A DNA stretch of 64,000 nt from Pseudomonadota bacterium (GTDB taxonomy: Bacteria > Pseudomonadota > Gammaproteobacteria > Burkholderiales > Burkholderiaceae_C): contig JAUNTQ010000004.1 of NCBI GenBank assembly GCA_030538605.1, positions 27,639 through 91,638 of the forward strand, read 5' to 3'. Below are positions 62,401-64,000 of this stretch, one piece after another (the stretch's first letter is position 1; each line of letters begins with the position of its first letter). The position numbers were made by a program, and so were the translations under genes. Below the pieces are notes generated by a model that was not told the origin of the DNA, searched no databases, and worked only from the letters and a program-made list of their open reading frames with translations.

Positions 62401-63606
62401 ATGACGAATCCAGACTCACGGCCCATCGAACTTCCCGCTCGCGCGCCGCTGCTGTCGCGCACCGGCTGGGCGGCCTTCTTCGCCGCGCTGCTGGCCGTGT
62501 GCGCGCTGGCACCGCTGCTCAACCTGTGGGTGCCCGAGGGCTCGCCCTTCTATCTGTCGGGCTACATGGTCACGCTGCTGGGCAAGATCATGTGCTATGC
62601 CATCTGCGCGCTGGCGATTGACTTGATCTGGGGCTACACCGGCATCCTGAGCCTGGGCCACGGCCTGTTCTTTGCGCTGGGCGGCTACATGATGGGCATG
62701 TACCTCATGCGCCAGATCGGGCGCGAGGGCAGCTATGGCAGCGACCTGCCCGACTTCATGGTCTTCCTCGACTGGAAGGCGCTGCCCTGGCACTGGGCGC
62801 TGTCGGACAGCTTCGTTGCCACGCTGGTCCTCATCGTCGCCGTGCCGGGGCTGGTGGCCTTCGTCTTCGGCTGGTTCGCGTTTCGCTCGCGCATTCAGGG
62901 CGTGTACTTCTCCATCATCACGCAGGCGCTGACCTTCGCGGCCATGCTGCTGTTCTTCCGCAACGAGACGGGCTTTGGCGGCAACAACGGCTTTACCGAC
63001 TTCAAGCGCATCCTGGGCCTGCCGCTGGCCACGCCAGGCATGCGCATGGCGCTGTTCGTGGCCACGGGCCTGGCGCTGCTGGGCTGCTTTCTGCTGGCGC
63101 GCTGGCTGGTGGCGTCGAAGTTCGGCCGCGTGCTGCAGGCCGTGCGCGACGCCGAGCGGCGCACCATGTTCTGCGGCTACGACCCCCTGCCCTACAAGCT
63201 GACGATCTGGGTCATCAGCGCCATGATGTGCGGCCTGGCCGGCGCGCTGTACGTGCCGCAGGTGGGCATCATCAACCCGAGCGAGATGAGCCCCACCGCC
63301 TCCATCGAGATGGCGGTGTGGGCCGCGGTGGGCGGGCGCGCCACGCTGGTCGGGCCCATCGCCGGCGCCTTTCTGGTCAATGGCGCCAAGAGCTGGCTGA
63401 CGGTGGCCGCGCCCGAATACTGGCTGTTCTTTCTGGGCGCGCTGTTCATCGTCGTCACGCTGTTTCTGCCGCAGGGCGTGGTGGGCCTCGTTCGCCGCAT
63501 CTTCAAGAAGAAAGAGGCCGTAGCGCCCGCCAGTCTTGCGCAGGAAGCTATTGAAACAGAAGCAGGCGAGTCGACCGGCGGCGGGCTGCAAGGAGCACGC
63601 GCATGA
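62401..63606 (+). CDS. urtC: Urea ABC transporter permease UrtC
   Basis: 401 residues from the ATG at 62401 (MTNPDSRPIELPARAPLLSR); an open frame upstream runs through the repeat-like gap. The LivM-type permease shows LAIDLIWGYTGILSLGHGLFFALGGYMMGM, then FFRNETGFGGNNGFTDFKRI, VLQAVRDAERRTMFCGYDPL and GIINPSEMSPTASIEMAVWAAVGGRATLVG. It pairs with UrtB. The urtD start overlaps its stop as ATGA. Confidence 0.94.
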   Translation: MTNPDSRPIELPARAPLLSRTGWAAFFAALLAVCALAPLLNLWVPEGSPFYLSGYMVTLLGKIMCYAICALAIDLIWGYTGILSLGHGLFFALGGYMMGMYLMRQIGREGSYGSDLPDFMVFLDWKALPWHWALSDSFVATLVLIVAVPGLVAFVFGWFAFRSRIQGVYFSIITQALTFAAMLLFFRNETGFGGNNGFTDFKRILGLPLATPGMRMALFVATGLALLGCFLLARWLVASKFGRVLQAVRDAERRTMFCGYDPLPYKLTIWVISAMMCGLAGALYVPQVGIINPSEMSPTASIEMAVWAAVGGRATLVGPIAGAFLVNGAKSWLTVAAPEYWLFFLGALFIVVTLFLPQGVVGLVRRIFKKKEAVAPASLAQEAIETEAGESTGGGLQGARA

Positions 63607-64000
63607 CGCCCGAGCTGATGGAAGCTGGCGCGCGCCGCCTTGAATCACGCGCCGCGCGCGCGGCGGCCGGCAAGACCGAATCGGGCGGCCGCGCCGCCGC
63701 CTACGGCCGCATCGCCCAGGCCGGCGAGGTGGACGTGACGCACGGCCGCATCCTGTACCTGGAGGACGTGAGCGTGAGCTTCGACGGCTTCAAGGCCATC
63801 AACGGCCTCAGCCTGGACATCGCCCCCGGCGAGCTGCGCTGCATCATCGGCCCCAACGGCGCGGGCAAGACGACGATGATGGACATCATCACCGGCAAGA
63901 CGCGGCCTGACGGCGGCAGCGTGTTCTTCGGCTCCACCATCGACCTGCTGCGCCACAACGAACCCGAGATCGCGCAGCTGGGCATTGGCCGCAAGTTCCA
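63603..64000 (+). CDS. urtD: Urea ABC transporter ATP-binding protein UrtD (3' end outside window)
   Basis: 132 complete codons from the ATG at 63603. A 45-residue Ala/Arg-rich N-terminal extension precedes the ATPase domain: LYLEDVSVSFDGFKAINGLS, then Walker A IIGPNGAGKTTMMDIITGKT and the GIGRKF of the following region. The signature and Walker B lie beyond the window. urtE and ureD would be expected further right. Confidence 0.92.
   Translation, partial: MTPELMEAGARRLESRAARAAAGKTESGGRAAAYGRIAQAGEVDVTHGRILYLEDVSVSFDGFKAINGLSLDIAPGELRCIIGPNGAGKTTMMDIITGKTRPDGGSVFFGSTIDLLRHNEPEIAQLGIGRKF

Overview
This window is a high-GC bacterial chromosome segment that reads as Burkholderiales, most likely family Comamonadaceae. 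The evidence is the gene content (a DUF3683-type FAD/Fe-S dehydrogenase, TamA/TamB, separate liv and urt ABC transporters beside a urease cluster, Acr3-type arsenite efflux) and several dispersed intergenic palindromes, including an AT-rich family bounded by AGCTGCTTGCG. The species cannot be fixed from sequence alone.

Left part (1-22 kb): a truncated periplasmic-binding-like gene enters at the left edge on the minus strand, followed by a small secreted protein, a 167-bp MITE-like element and a very large LysM/helical-repeat protein. Then come a 1293-residue FAD/Fe-S oxidoreductase, a small pilin-like membrane protein, a hemerythrin-domain protein and the tamA-tamB outer-membrane assembly pair. 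They are followed by a truncated hemoglobin, an MFS transporter and a glycerate 2-kinase. The 3' ends of the last two genes have been triplicated together in a 205-bp tandem repeat.

Middle (22-36 kb): tRNA-Thr, a Tat-type dienelactone hydrolase, a glutaredoxin-type arsC and a lipoprotein lipase are followed by a Tat-type methyltransferase coupled to an APC permease, then tRNA-Leu. Next are cysM, a Nudix hydrolase coupled to a TusA-family protein, galU, a degenerate 2-hydroxyacid dehydrogenase, valS, tcdA and tRNA-Lys.

36.2-42.1 kb is an integrative element of about 5.95 kb inserted in the 3' end of tRNA-Lys(TTT). It has 49-bp direct att repeats, a tyrosine integrase and arrays of TTTGCCAGA arm-site-like repeats at both ends. 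Inside are an AlpA-like regulator, a coupled 55-codon ORF, an HNH-like phage protein, an XkdF/prohead-protease-like N-terminal protein, a terminase-small-subunit-like HTH protein and an outward-facing gene of unknown function. It has no capsid, tail or large-terminase gene, so a phage-satellite-like nature is inferred. Most of its base composition is visibly less GC-rich than the flanks.

Right part (42-64 kb): rarA precedes a branched-chain amino-acid/amide ABC operon (livHMGF plus two tandem substrate-binding genes), then an arsR-arsC-acr3 arsenic operon. A complete ureABCEFG urease set lies on the minus strand and holds an additional unlisted-size 58-codon His-rich membrane peptide between ureA and ureB. 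Diverging from it is a urea ABC transporter, urtA-urtA2-urtB-urtC-urtD (cut by the window end), preceded by a near-perfect sigma-54 promoter. Urea uptake and hydrolysis are therefore organised divergently, with likely nitrogen control. ureD is not in the window.
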